A DNA stretch of 64,000 nucleotides. Source: Streptomyces violaceoruber (GTDB taxonomy: Bacteria > Actinomycetota > Actinomycetes > Streptomycetales > Streptomycetaceae). Position numbers and translations under genes: made by a program. How positions within the stretch are numbered: position 1 is the stretch's first letter; every line of letters begins with the position of its first letter. The notes under the pieces were generated by a model. That model searched no databases. It worked only from the letters and a program-made list of their open reading frames with translations, and had not been told where the DNA came from. The stretch is from contig NZ_CP137734.1 in the NCBI RefSeq assembly GCF_033406955.1, positions 1,302,001 to 1,366,000 of the forward strand. The letters are read 5' to 3'. Of this stretch, positions 1 to 7,899 are shown piece after piece.

Positions 1-1609
1 ACGCACGGGGCGAGCCGGACTGGCTCCGCTTCGCCCGCTCACCGTGCGAGCGGCTCCCGGCGGAGGCGTCGGGTCCTCTCTCGGCCGGTTCCCCGCCTGG
101 CTGGTTCTTCGCGGGTTCACCGCCCGGCTGGTTCTTTCCGGGCTCACCGCCCGGCTGGTTCCTTCCGGGCTCACCACCCGGCTGCCCCTTCGCGGGCTCG
201 CCGCCGGGCTGCTTCTTCCCCTCGTCGCCGTCGGCATGCTTCCCGGCGGTCCCGGCAGTCCCGGCGGTCCCGGCAGTCCCGGCGTCCTTCCCGCTCTGCT
301 CAGGACGCCCCGGCACCCGCGCGACCTCCGGCGACGACGACTCCAGCGGCACCGACCAGGACCGTACGAGGCCCAGCTGAACGGCCTGGCGGGGCAGCAC
401 CGCGTCGAGCAGCCAGTCGGCGGCGACCCGCACGCGGTTTCCCGGCATCGCCGCGAGGTGGTAGCCGCGGGTGACCGCGCCCGCCGCCGGGCCGGACATC
501 GGCAGGCCAAGCGGGTTGGCCGCGGCCTTGGCGCCGCCGAGGTCCACGACGAACCCCATGTCACGGTGGCGGTAGGCCCGCCGCTGCCCGCGGCCGAGCG
601 AGGCGACGACGTTGTGGGCGCAGACCTTGCCGTGCCGCCAGGCGTGCTGTGCGGTCATCGGCGTGTACTGGCCCGGCTGGTTCAGGTCGGGCACCGCCGC
701 CACGTCACCGCAGGCGAACAGCTCGGGCCGGCCCGGCACCTGGAGGTGGGGGTCGACGAGCAGCCGGCCGCGTTCCATCGGCAGCCCCAGGGACTCCACC
801 AGCGGGTCGGGCCGCACGCCCACGCACCACACCAGGGTGCGGGTGTCGACGGTGGACCCGTCGGTCAGGACGACCCCGTCATGCGTGGCCTCCTTCACGG
901 AGGTCCCCATCCGCACGTCGACGCCCCGCTGCCGCAGGACCCGCTCGGCCGTGCGGGAGAGCCGTTCGTCCATCTCGGGCATGACGCGCGGCGCCACGTC
1001 GAGCAGCATCCAGCGCGGCCGCATGCCGGTCCGCATCGGGTGCCTGCGGACCTGCGCGTCGGTGTACATCGCGCCGTGCGCGGCGACCTCGGTGCCGGTA
1101 TATCCCGCGCCGACCACGACGAACGTGCATCGCGCGGCGCACTCCGCCCGGTCGTCGGCCGCGGCGGCCAGCTCCACCTGCCGGGTCACGTGGTCGCGCA
1201 GGTAGAGCGCCTCCGGCAGCCCGCGGAAGCCGTGCGCGTGCTCGGCGACGCCGGGGATGGGCAGCAGTTTGTTGACGCTGCCCGCGGCGAGCACCAGCCG
1301 GTCGTAGGCCAGGGTGCCCTCCCCGCCCTCCGGGCCGGTGTAGTGCACGGTGCGCCCGTCGAGGTCGATGCCGTCGGCCTCGCCGAGCACCAGCCGGACG
1401 TGCGGCAGCGTGCCCGACAAGGAGACGCTGACCCGGCGCGGTTCCAGGATTCCGGCGGCGACCTGGGGCAGCAGGGGCAGGTAGAGGAAGTAGTCGGTCG
1501 GGTTGAGCAGGGTGATGTCGGCCTGGTGCCGGGTGAGCCGGGACAGGGTGCGGGCCGTCCGGTACCCGGCGAAGCCGGCACCGACGATCACGATGCGGGG
1601 TCGGCTCAC
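1..1609 (-). CDS. type II NADH dehydrogenase-like FAD oxidoreductase, C-terminus cut by window edge
   Basis: Probably a single-subunit, non-proton-pumping respiratory NADH:quinone oxidoreductase on the inner membrane face. The N-terminus begins SRPRIVIVGAGFAG (FAD-binding Rossmann loop). A second nucleotide-binding loop, VVVGAGYTGTE, lies about 155 residues in, and a late FAD motif FACGDVAAV is present. The GTG start at 1609 has a GGAGG Shine-Dalgarno about 7 bases upstream. The core ends near residue 430. The rest is an unusual low-complexity tail: a GTA tripeptide run, then 9-residue repeats of the type NQPGGEPGK. No stop is reached before base 1, so the protein exceeds 535 residues. Family assignment is confident; the electron acceptor is inferred. 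Confidence 0.85.
   Translation of the reverse strand, partial: MSRPRIVIVGAGFAGYRTARTLSRLTRHQADITLLNPTDYFLYLPLLPQVAAGILEPRRVSVSLSGTLPHVRLVLGEADGIDLDGRTVHYTGPEGGEGTLAYDRLVLAAGSVNKLLPIPGVAEHAHGFRGLPEALYLRDHVTRQVELAAAADDRAECAARCTFVVVGAGYTGTEVAAHGAMYTDAQVRRHPMRTGMRPRWMLLDVAPRVMPEMDERLSRTAERVLRQRGVDVRMGTSVKEATHDGVVLTDGSTVDTRTLVWCVGVRPDPLVESLGLPMERGRLLVDPHLQVPGRPELFACGDVAAVPDLNQPGQYTPMTAQHAWRHGKVCAHNVVASLGRGQRRAYRHRDMGFVVDLGGAKAAANPLGLPMSGPAAGAVTRGYHLAAMPGNRVRVAADWLLDAVLPRQAVQLGLVRSWSVPLESSSPEVARVPGRPEQSGKDAGTAGTAGTAGTAGKHADGDEGKKQPGGEPAKGQPGGEPGRNQPGGEPGKNQPGGEPAKNQPGGEPAERGPDASAGSRSHGERAKRSQSGSPRA
100..207 (-). repeat. 27-bp tandem repeat encoding a 9-residue repeat in the NADH dehydrogenase tail
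   Basis: Four consecutive 27-bp units (100-126, 127-153, 154-180, 181-207), with partial units on both sides, encode variants of (N/G)QPGGEP(A/G)(K/R) on the minus strand. A shorter tandem at about 246-286 encodes a Gly-Thr-Ala run just before it. The units keep the reading frame. Confidence 0.9.
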
Positions 1610-1795
1610 GGTTCGCCTCCGGGCTGTCGCGTACCTCGTGAGCCTTCCGCGTCCCCTGGGCCGGGGCGCCCAAACGTGCGCGGGGAAGTCGCGGCACGTC
1701 CGCGGGGAAGCCGCCGGGCCGCCGGTTTCCGGCACCGCGCCCGGGTACCCGGTGCCCCGGACCCACCCCCGCTCCCTGTCCGGAGGCACCCCCTC

Positions 1796-2758
1796 ATGCC
1801 CGAGTACGGCTATTTCCTCTCGTGCGAGCAGTACGGTCCCGCCGAGCTGATCGAGCAGGCCCGGATGGCCGAGCAGGCCGGATTCCAGGCGCTGTGGATC
1901 TCCGACCACTACCATCCCTGGAACGGCGAACAGGGCCAGAGCCCGTTCGTGTGGTCGGTGATCGGCGCCCTGTCCGACGCCGTGTCGCTGCCGATCGAGA
2001 CGGCGGTGACCTGCCCGACCGTGCGCATCCACCCGGCGGTGGTGGCGCAGGCCGCGGCGACCAGCGCGGTGATGACCGACGGCCGGTTCCGGCTGGGCGT
2101 CGGCACCGGCGAGGCACTGAACGAGCACATCTTCGGCGACGCCTGGCCGGCCGCGCACGTCCGCCTGGAGATGCTGGAGGAGGCCATCCTGATCATGCGC
2201 CGGCTGCTCACCGGCGAGGAGGTCAACCACCACGGCACGCACTACACGGTGGAGAACGCCCGCCTGTACACGGTGCCCGACGAGCCGGTCCCCATCGACA
2301 TCTCGGGCTTCGGCCCGGCGGCGACGAAGCTGGCGGCCCGGGTCGGCGACGGCTACATCACGATGATGCCGGACGCCTCGATGGTGGAGCAGTACCGCAA
2401 GGGCGGGGGCGGCGGGAAGCTGGTCAGCGGCGGCACCAAGGTCTGCTACGACACCGACAAGGACGCGGCCGTGCGCACCGTGCACCGGCTGTGGGCCAAC
2501 GAGCAGTTGCCCGGAGAGCTGGGCCAGGTACTGCCCTCGCCGAAGCACTTCGAGCAGGCGCAGACCCTGGTCACCGAGGACATGGTCCGCGACAGCCGGG
2601 TGTGCGGCGACGACGTCGACGAGCACGTGGCGGAGCTGAAGCAGTTCGCCGACGCCGGTTTCGACCGGGTCTACGTCAACCAGATCGGCCCGGACCTGCG
2701 CGGCTTCTTCGACCTCTACCGCACCAAGGTGCTGCCGCAGCTCCAGCAGAGCGCCTGA
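1796..2758 (+). CDS. LLM-class F420-dependent oxidoreductase, glucose-6-phosphate dehydrogenase-like
   Basis: A 320-residue TIM-barrel protein of the luciferase-like monooxygenase superfamily. The opening YGYFLSCEQYG, the WISDHYHPW segment near residue 40 and RFRLGVGTGE near residue 100 are typical of the F420-dependent glucose-6-phosphate dehydrogenase-related group. It probably reduces coenzyme F420 using a sugar phosphate or a related alcohol; the substrate is not shown by the sequence. ATG at 1796 is preceded by GGAGG about 10 bases upstream. It is divergent from the NADH dehydrogenase (186 bp apart) and ends at a strong hairpin, so it is probably monocistronic. Confidence 0.85.
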   Translation: MPEYGYFLSCEQYGPAELIEQARMAEQAGFQALWISDHYHPWNGEQGQSPFVWSVIGALSDAVSLPIETAVTCPTVRIHPAVVAQAAATSAVMTDGRFRLGVGTGEALNEHIFGDAWPAAHVRLEMLEEAILIMRRLLTGEEVNHHGTHYTVENARLYTVPDEPVPIDISGFGPAATKLAARVGDGYITMMPDASMVEQYRKGGGGGKLVSGGTKVCYDTDKDAAVRTVHRLWANEQLPGELGQVLPSPKHFEQAQTLVTEDMVRDSRVCGDDVDEHVAELKQFADAGFDRVYVNQIGPDLRGFFDLYRTKVLPQLQQSA

Positions 2759-2771
2759 CGCGGGCGAAGGG

Positions 2772-2816
2772 CAGGGGTACGCCCGCACGGATGCCGTCCG
2801 TGCGGGCGTACCCCTG
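2772..2816. terminator. bidirectional hairpin terminator between convergent genes
   Basis: A perfect 20-bp stem (2772-2791 with 2797-2816) and a 5-base loop sit 13 bases after the stop at 2758 and 27 bases from the converging stop at 2844. It has no U-tract, which is common in streptomycetes. Confidence 0.85.
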
Positions 2817-2843
2817 TGCGGTCGTACCTCTGTGCGCGGCCGG

Positions 2844-3377
2844 TCAGCCGCGACGGCGCTTGTTCTCGGGGTCGAGGTCGTCCTGGCGCGGTGCCGCGGG
2901 ACCGGTGCCGCCCGGTGCGGGTGTGCCCGCGCCCGGGGCGCCGGTCGCGCCGCCCACACCGCCGGGAGCGACGGGCGGCATCGGCGGGTACGGCACGCCG
3001 AGTCCGCCCGGGGCCGCGGCGGGCGCGCCGCCTCCGGCGACGTGGTCGTGCCCGGCGGTGCCGGGTGCCGGACCCGGGCGCGACGGGTGCGGCCGGGCCG
3101 CACCCCGCAGCAGATACGCCACGACGGCCAGAAGGGCGGCCGTGATCAGCGCGGCGGCCCAGCCCGGGAGCGCGAGGGCGAGCGCCAGTCCCACGGCGAG
3201 CGCGACGGCGGCGCCCGCATAGAGGGCGGCGGTGCCGGACGCGGCGTACAGCGTGGCCTTGCGGCGCTGCCTGCGGGTCTGTTCTCGCAGTTCGTCGCGC
3301 ACGGTCTCGCGTGCCACCTGCGCCAGTTCGTCGACCAGTTGCCTGTCCAGGTGTTCCAAGTGATCCATGCGGTCCAT
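2844..3377 (-). CDS. holin-superfamily-like (DUF1469 type) integral membrane protein
   Basis: 177 residues. The charged N-terminus (DRMDHLEHLDRQLVDELAQ) runs to about residue 40 and looks amphipathic or coiled-coil. Two closely spaced hydrophobic helices follow (about residues 43-65 and 70-90), then a proline/glycine-rich C-terminal tail ending DLDPENKRRRG. This layout matches the actinobacterial phage-holin-superfamily proteins of unknown function. A second ATG lies three codons later (3368). Neither start has a strong Shine-Dalgarno, so the start is tentative. It is divergent from the glyoxalase-fold gene. Confidence 0.65.
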   Translation of the reverse strand: MDRMDHLEHLDRQLVDELAQVARETVRDELREQTRRQRRKATLYAASGTAALYAGAAVALAVGLALALALPGWAAALITAALLAVVAYLLRGAARPHPSRPGPAPGTAGHDHVAGGGAPAAAPGGLGVPYPPMPPVAPGGVGGATGAPGAGTPAPGGTGPAAPRQDDLDPENKRRRG

Positions 3378-3444
3378 GGGTTGCGGGTACCCGCCGGCCG
3401 GGCTTCCATGGCCGGACCGGGGGTGGGCACCGGGTCGGCCCAAC

Positions 3445-3450
3445 TAGGCT
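3445..3450 (+). promoter_or_regulatory. -10 hexamer for leaderless glyoxalase-fold mRNA
   Basis: TAGGCT (TAnnnT) ends 7 bases before the ATG at 3458, where transcription would start at or next to the initiation codon. No Shine-Dalgarno is present. Confidence 0.55.
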
Positions 3451-3457
3451 CGTCCGT

Positions 3458-3805
3458 ATGGACATTCTGGGAGCCACACTGCGCATCTACGTCGACGACC
3501 TGGACAAGGCGATCCCCTTCTACGAGGGTCTGGCCGGCGGCGAGGCCCTCCGCTTCGAACGCGGCGGCGTCCAGGCCGCCGCCATCGGCTGCTTCCTGCT
3601 GATGAGCGGGCCCGAGTCCCAACTCGAGGTGCTGCGCAAGGTGGCCGCGACGATCGCCGTGTCGGACGTCGAGGAGACCCGTCACGTACTCGGCTCACTG
3701 GGCGCCGACATCATCGCCGGCCCGGTCGCCACGCCCGGGGGCCGCAACCTGATCGCCCGGCACCCGGACGGGGCGATCTACGAGTACGTGGACCGGCAGC
3801 AGTAG
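3458..3805 (+). CDS. VOC (glyoxalase/bleomycin-resistance fold) protein
   Basis: 115 residues, one vicinal-oxygen-chelate half: LRIYVDDLDKAIPFYEGL at the start and a closing HPDGAIYEYVD. Family members are glyoxalases, dioxygenases or drug-binding proteins, normally dimeric. The metal-ligand set cannot be judged from one module and no substrate is suggested. The ATG at 3458 is supported by a -10 hexamer 7 bases upstream, giving a leaderless transcript. It is convergent with the DUF5107 gene, with 31 bp between stops. Confidence 0.8.
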   Translation: MDILGATLRIYVDDLDKAIPFYEGLAGGEALRFERGGVQAAAIGCFLLMSGPESQLEVLRKVAATIAVSDVEETRHVLGSLGADIIAGPVATPGGRNLIARHPDGAIYEYVDRQQ

Positions 3806-3836
3806 CCGGCACGTCACCCGAGGGGCCGGGCGGGGC

Positions 3837-5834
3837 TCACTCCCCGTCCGGCCACATCCGGAAGTCGTAGCGGGCCGGGAGCGGTGCGTCGTCCAGCCGC
3901 GCCCACAGCAGGCCGATGCCGTCGGCGCCCTCCCTCAGATCGGCGACCTCGAAGCCCTCGTCGAACACGGCACGCGCGTCCTCGCTCCGGCCCTCGGCGG
4001 CCAGCAGCTCGGCCTCGATCAGCCGGTACCGGCCGCGGGCCCGCGTCGCGGGATCCAGCCGGTCCCACACGGTCCGGGCGTCCGTGCCGCGCCCGGCCGC
4101 GAGCAGCGCCCCGATCGCCTCCCGGCCCAGCGCGGCGGTGACGGCCACCCACCTCCCGTCCCCTTTCTCCGCCCCGTCGGTCCGGCGTGCGCACAGGTCG
4201 TCGAAGGCCTCCGCGTACCGGTCGGCGGCACGCTCCCCGTGGCCGTCCTCCTGGTCGGCGACGGCGAGGCAGCGCAGCAACGGCCAGCGGTCCGTGGCGG
4301 ACTTGAGGCCGCGCTCCCAACTGCGCACCGCCTGCGCCCGGTCGCCGCCGTGCCACTGGGCGACGCCGAGGTGGTACTCGGCCGACGGCGTGGCGGCCGC
4401 GGTCTCCAGCATGTCCCGCCAGGGCCGGGCGACCAGCGTGCCGCCGGGCGGCGCGTGGTGCTCCGGTTCGGGCAGGGACCCGGCGCGCAGCAGGTGCAGC
4501 CAGGGCCGCTGTTCCTCGCCGAGGGTGTCCTCCGCGAAGGGCGTGCCGGGCAGCTTCCAGCCGGTCCGCAGCACCTCCAGCGCGCCCCAGCCCGACCCCG
4601 TGGCCAGGCGCTCGCCCGGCTCGGTGTCGGCACACGCCCGCCAGGCGTCGTACGCGGCGTCGACGTCGGCCCGCGGCAGGGCGGCCTCCAGCCGGTCCTC
4701 GGCCCGGCGCAGCACGGTGTGCCAGTCGCCCTCCGGCGAGGCAGTGAGCGGCCCGTACGCCTCCAGCCAGGACACCTCGCTCTCCGCCTCCAGCTTGACG
4801 TGTTCGAGCTGGGTGCGGACGAGCCCCGCCTGGATCTCGCAGTAGCCGCCGGTGCCGGGTTCGGTGAGCCACTCCTGCCAGCGGCGTCCGCCGGGTCCCG
4901 TCCCCCACACGAACAGCTTGCGGCCGCGCAGCAGGTCGGTCGAGGTCTGCACCAGTCCGTGGCCGCCCTCGTCGAGCGCGGCGATCCAGCGGCGCCGGTC
5001 GTCCGGCACCTCGTAGAAGTAGTCGGCGGCGTAGGTGCTGTTCAGGGGGTACGTCCGGTCGACGCCGCCGTATTCCGGCACCGGGACCCGGCGCAGCCTG
5101 CGCTCGTAGCCGATGGGGGCACCTCCCACGCCTTTAGGGCTGTGGGGGAGCCAGGCCTCGTCTGCGGGGGCGAGGACGCGGCGGTTTTCGGGGACGGCGA
5201 TGTTGGACCACCAGTAGGTGGGCGCCGGGCGTTCGTGCGGGTTGCGGATGCGGGCGCCGACGTAGAGGAAGTCCGAGCCTTCCGGGAGCCACAGGTCGAC
5301 CTGGAAGGGCAGGTCGCGCAGTCTCTCCCACTCCCACAGGCGCAGCATCCGGCCGCCGTCGGGGGCGGGGACGCAGGCGGCGTGCACGGGTGAGCAGGAC
5401 AGGGTGGTGTGGCCGGTGGCGCCGATGTTCCATTCGATGCCGCCGGAGAACCAGGCGCCGTTGAGGGCGAAGTTGGCGGGCTGGAGGACCGGGTTGACGT
5501 AGAGCAGTTCGCGGTCGGTCGGCTTGTGGTGGAGGGAGGCGATGCGGCCGCCGAGGGCAGGCAGGACGGTGGCCCGCAGCCGGTCGTTCTCGATGACGAG
5601 GGCGTCCAGCGCGCGCGGTTCGCGCCCGCGGCCGTAGCCGTCCCGGACCTGGGCGGGCAGCAGGCTGCGCAGGGGCTCGTAGTCGATCTGGCGGGCCATG
5701 TCGCGCGGCAGGCCCGCACGGTCCCGGTCGTCGATGCGGTGGGCCTCGTCCAGGGGGCGCAGCGGCGGCAGGGGGTTGTCCGGCCCCAGCGGCGCGGCGG
5801 GCAGGGTCAGTACCTCGCGTCGGATCGTCGTCAC
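3837..5834 (-). CDS. DUF5107-domain protein with tetratricopeptide-like C-terminal half
   Basis: 665 residues. Residues about 50-300 fit the DUF5107 family, which has an aldose-epimerase/beta-sandwich look (LPALGGRIASLHHKPTDREL, WFSGGIEWNIGATGH). Residues about 330-660 are alanine/leucine-rich helical pairs resembling TPR. Homologues in streptomycetes are annotated only by domain. The resemblance to galactose-mutarotase-like sugar-binding folds suggests carbohydrate metabolism, but this is inference. The GTG start at 5834 has GGGGAAG just upstream. It is divergent from the DUF6204-type gene across 150 bp. Confidence 0.7.
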   Translation of the reverse strand: MTTIRREVLTLPAAPLGPDNPLPPLRPLDEAHRIDDRDRAGLPRDMARQIDYEPLRSLLPAQVRDGYGRGREPRALDALVIENDRLRATVLPALGGRIASLHHKPTDRELLYVNPVLQPANFALNGAWFSGGIEWNIGATGHTTLSCSPVHAACVPAPDGGRMLRLWEWERLRDLPFQVDLWLPEGSDFLYVGARIRNPHERPAPTYWWSNIAVPENRRVLAPADEAWLPHSPKGVGGAPIGYERRLRRVPVPEYGGVDRTYPLNSTYAADYFYEVPDDRRRWIAALDEGGHGLVQTSTDLLRGRKLFVWGTGPGGRRWQEWLTEPGTGGYCEIQAGLVRTQLEHVKLEAESEVSWLEAYGPLTASPEGDWHTVLRRAEDRLEAALPRADVDAAYDAWRACADTEPGERLATGSGWGALEVLRTGWKLPGTPFAEDTLGEEQRPWLHLLRAGSLPEPEHHAPPGGTLVARPWRDMLETAAATPSAEYHLGVAQWHGGDRAQAVRSWERGLKSATDRWPLLRCLAVADQEDGHGERAADRYAEAFDDLCARRTDGAEKGDGRWVAVTAALGREAIGALLAAGRGTDARTVWDRLDPATRARGRYRLIEAELLAAEGRSEDARAVFDEGFEVADLREGADGIGLLWARLDDAPLPARYDFRMWPDGE

Positions 5835-5984
5835 GCTTCCCCATGGAAGCCGCTCCCCGGCGCGGTGAACAGGGGTTCCGCCGGCCGGGCCGGGGCGACG
5901 TGGCTCACGTTTAATCCGCTGGGACGCCGTGCCGGAGTGGGCTTAGGGTCGGGCGGTCGGCGCGCGTAAGAAGGAGAGCGGCAC

Positions 5985-6377
5985 GTGAACGAGCGGCATG
6001 GGAATGAGCAGCACGGGAACGAGCGGCACGGGAACGAGCGGCACACCTACCGGGTGATCGTCCGGGGCACCTGGGAGGGGCTGACCGAGGACGCCCGTGC
6101 CCGGTTGCTCGCCGAGGCGGGCGAGCACGGGATGGCGAGCATGCGGTTCACCGAGGAGGGGTCGCTGTCCTACGAACCCGCACCGCTGAAGCACTTCTCG
6201 ATGCGCTACGTGGTGGTGTCGGACGCGGCGGACGGCGAGGAGATGGCGGGCGCGATCGCCGAGGACCGGGCGGAGGGCGCGCTGCGCGGGCTCGGCTACG
6301 GGTTCGGCGACCTCAAGTCCACGGTGACGGACCTGGACACGATGAAGATCAACCGGAAGTCACGGTCTCGGCGGTGA
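5985..6377 (+). CDS. DUF6204-type small protein
   Basis: 130 residues. The GTG start is preceded by AAGGAGAG. The first ~20 residues are a tandem pentapeptide (HGNER/HGNEQ), after which the conserved body begins HTYRVIVRGTWEGL and ends DLDTMKINRK. The body resembles a small Streptomyces family I know as DUF6204; its function is unknown. The last 29 bases overlap the 3' end of the convergent GNAT gene, so antisense overlap of the two transcripts is expected. Confidence 0.7.
   Translation: MNERHGNEQHGNERHGNERHTYRVIVRGTWEGLTEDARARLLAEAGEHGMASMRFTEEGSLSYEPAPLKHFSMRYVVVSDAADGEEMAGAIAEDRAEGALRGLGYGFGDLKSTVTDLDTMKINRKSRSRR
5988..6044 (+). repeat. 15-bp tandem repeat at the 5' end of the DUF6204-type gene
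   Basis: Nearly four copies of a 15-bp unit (aacgagcggcacggg and variants) immediately follow the start codon and encode NERHG repeats. The reading frame is maintained. Confidence 0.9.
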
Positions 6378-6948
6378 TCGCCCAGCGCTGGTGGTCGCGC
6401 CAGGCGCCGTCGATGTAGAGCATCCTCGGCGAGAAGCCCTCCAGGTGGAAACCGCAGGCGCGGGCCAGGGCGATCGAGGCGGCGTTGCCCGGCTGGACGT
6501 TGATCTCCAGCCGGTGCAGCCGCATCGGCCCGAACGCGTACCGCACCACGAGGTCCAGCCCCTCACGCATCAGCCCGCGGCCGGCCGCGTGCGCGAAGGC
6601 GCCGTAGCCGAGCGCGCCGCTGAGGAAGCCGCCCTCGACGATGTTGTTGATGTTGACGAATCCGGCGATGGAACCGCCGTCCGGCACCGGGCCCGCCGGC
6701 CCGCCCGCCCCGTCCGTCGCCTCGGTGTCCTTCTCGCACACCAGGAACCCGGCCTTGGTGCGGTCCTCGATGAGCCGGGCCGCGTAGGCCTCGTACGCCT
6801 GGACGCTCTCCGGCGGGAAGAGCCAGGGGTGGTGCAGGTCCTTGCTCTGGCGGGCCCGGGCGGTGAACTCGGCGGCGTCCGCGTGGCTGAAGTGCCGGAT
6901 GCCCACGCGCGGGCCCTCGGCGAGGTGGCGGGGCGGGGTGTGCGGCAT
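6349..6948 (-). CDS. GNAT-family N-acetyltransferase (RimJ/RimL type)
   Basis: 199 residues. GNAT motifs are visible: the N-terminal IRHFSHADAAEFTARA, the acetyl-CoA region GYGAFAHAAGRGLMREGLDLV, and the late NVQPGNAASIALARACGFHLEG typical of RimJ-like enzymes. The acceptor could be a ribosomal protein, an antibiotic or a peptide. Its ATG lies 9 bases beyond the stop of the LD-carboxypeptidase gene, so it may be the last gene of the peptidase operon. A TAGGCT -10 overlapping that stop also gives it a possible private leaderless promoter. Confidence 0.85.
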   Translation of the reverse strand: MPHTPPRHLAEGPRVGIRHFSHADAAEFTARARQSKDLHHPWLFPPESVQAYEAYAARLIEDRTKAGFLVCEKDTEATDGAGGPAGPVPDGGSIAGFVNINNIVEGGFLSGALGYGAFAHAAGRGLMREGLDLVVRYAFGPMRLHRLEINVQPGNAASIALARACGFHLEGFSPRMLYIDGAWRDHQRWAITAETVTSG

Positions 6949-6954
6949 GGGGCC

Positions 6955-6960
6955 AGCCTA
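6955..6960 (-). promoter_or_regulatory. -10 hexamer for a leaderless GNAT transcript
   Basis: TAGGCT on the minus strand overlaps the TAG stop of the upstream gene (6958-6960) and ends 6 bases before the GNAT ATG at 6948. Confidence 0.45.
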
Positions 6961-7899
6961 CGCCGGGGAGCACAGCGCCGGCCGGTCCAGCGTCAAGGTG
7001 CCCGCGTCCGCGTCGAGTTCCGCCGGTACGCCGAACGGGACGGTCAGCGCCCCCTCGCAGTGCCCGAACCCGAAGTCCTCGACGACCGGCACGCCGAGGC
7101 CGCCGAGCCGGTCGGCCAGCAGGGGCCGCAGCCGTTCGTAGGGCTCGCACTGCGCCCACGAGCCGAGCAGCACACCGCCGACCCCGTCGAGCCAGCCGGA
7201 GCGCAGCAACTGCGTGAGGTACCGGTCGATGCGGTACGTCTCCTCCCCCACGTCCTCCAGGCACAGCAGGCCGCCGCGCGCACCGGGCCGGGCGTGCGGG
7301 GTGCCCAGGTCGGCGGCGAGCAGGGCGAGGCAGCCGCCCAGGGTGACGCCCCGGGCCCGGCCGGGCACCAGCGGTGTGCCGCCGGAGGTGATCACGCGGA
7401 CCGTCGCCGGGGCGAACAGGGTGGCCCGCAGGTGCTCCTGGGCCCGGGCGTTCTTGATGAAGTCGATCCCGGCCGCCATCGGTCCGTGCAGGGTGACCAG
7501 GCCGAGGCGGGTGGCGAACGCCTCGTGCAGCGCGGTGATGTCGCTGAAGCCGACGAACACCTTGGGACCGGCCGCGCGCATCGCCTCCCAGTCGAGCAGG
7601 TCGGCCATGCGCTGGACGCCGTACCCGCCGCGGGCGCACAGCACGGCGTCCACGGCCGGGTCGCACCAGGCGGCCTGGAGGTCGGCGGCCCGGTCGGCGT
7701 CGGTGCCCGCGAGGTAGTCGAAGGTGTCGTGCCGGTCCAGGACGTGCGGCACCACGACCGGGTCGAGGTCCCAGCCGCGCAGCACGTCCAGGCCCGCCTG
7801 GAGCCGCTCCTCGGGGACGGGCCCGCTGGGCGCGACGACGGCCACCCGGGCGCCGGGGGCGAGCCGGGCCGGCCGGACCAGCTCCCGCACCCGGCTCAC
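6958..7899 (-). CDS. LD-carboxypeptidase family (peptidase S66)
   Basis: 313 residues. S66 enzymes cut the L,D bond before the terminal D-Ala of muropeptide tetrapeptides during wall recycling; MccF relatives cut other amide-linked substrates. The catalytic triad is intact: Ser119 in VGFSD, Glu215 in CLEDVGEE and His280 in FGFGHCEG. The substrate-loop motif ARGGYGVQR is also present. There is no signal peptide, so it is cytoplasmic and fits recycling. The GTG start overlaps the upstream S9 peptidase stop by 4 bases (GTGA), showing translational coupling. Confidence 0.9.
   Translation of the reverse strand: MSRVRELVRPARLAPGARVAVVAPSGPVPEERLQAGLDVLRGWDLDPVVVPHVLDRHDTFDYLAGTDADRAADLQAAWCDPAVDAVLCARGGYGVQRMADLLDWEAMRAAGPKVFVGFSDITALHEAFATRLGLVTLHGPMAAGIDFIKNARAQEHLRATLFAPATVRVITSGGTPLVPGRARGVTLGGCLALLAADLGTPHARPGARGGLLCLEDVGEETYRIDRYLTQLLRSGWLDGVGGVLLGSWAQCEPYERLRPLLADRLGGLGVPVVEDFGFGHCEGALTVPFGVPAELDADAGTLTLDRPALCSPA

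Noticed and set aside
2449..2459. CACCGACAA, the reverse complement of the TTGTCGGTG motif
   Set aside because: Inside the F420-dependent oxidoreductase coding region and pointing away from any start codon.
44..2758. Reading the F420-dependent oxidoreductase as a 904-residue protein from base 44
   Set aside because: The first ~580 codons are antisense to the NADH dehydrogenase and lack family similarity; ATG at 1796 has a good Shine-Dalgarno and the expected length.
7600..7660. A missing catalytic serine in the S66 enzyme, because GGYGVQR lacks Ser
   Set aside because: The nucleophile of this family lies in the later G-x-S-D motif; Ser119 in VGFSD is present.
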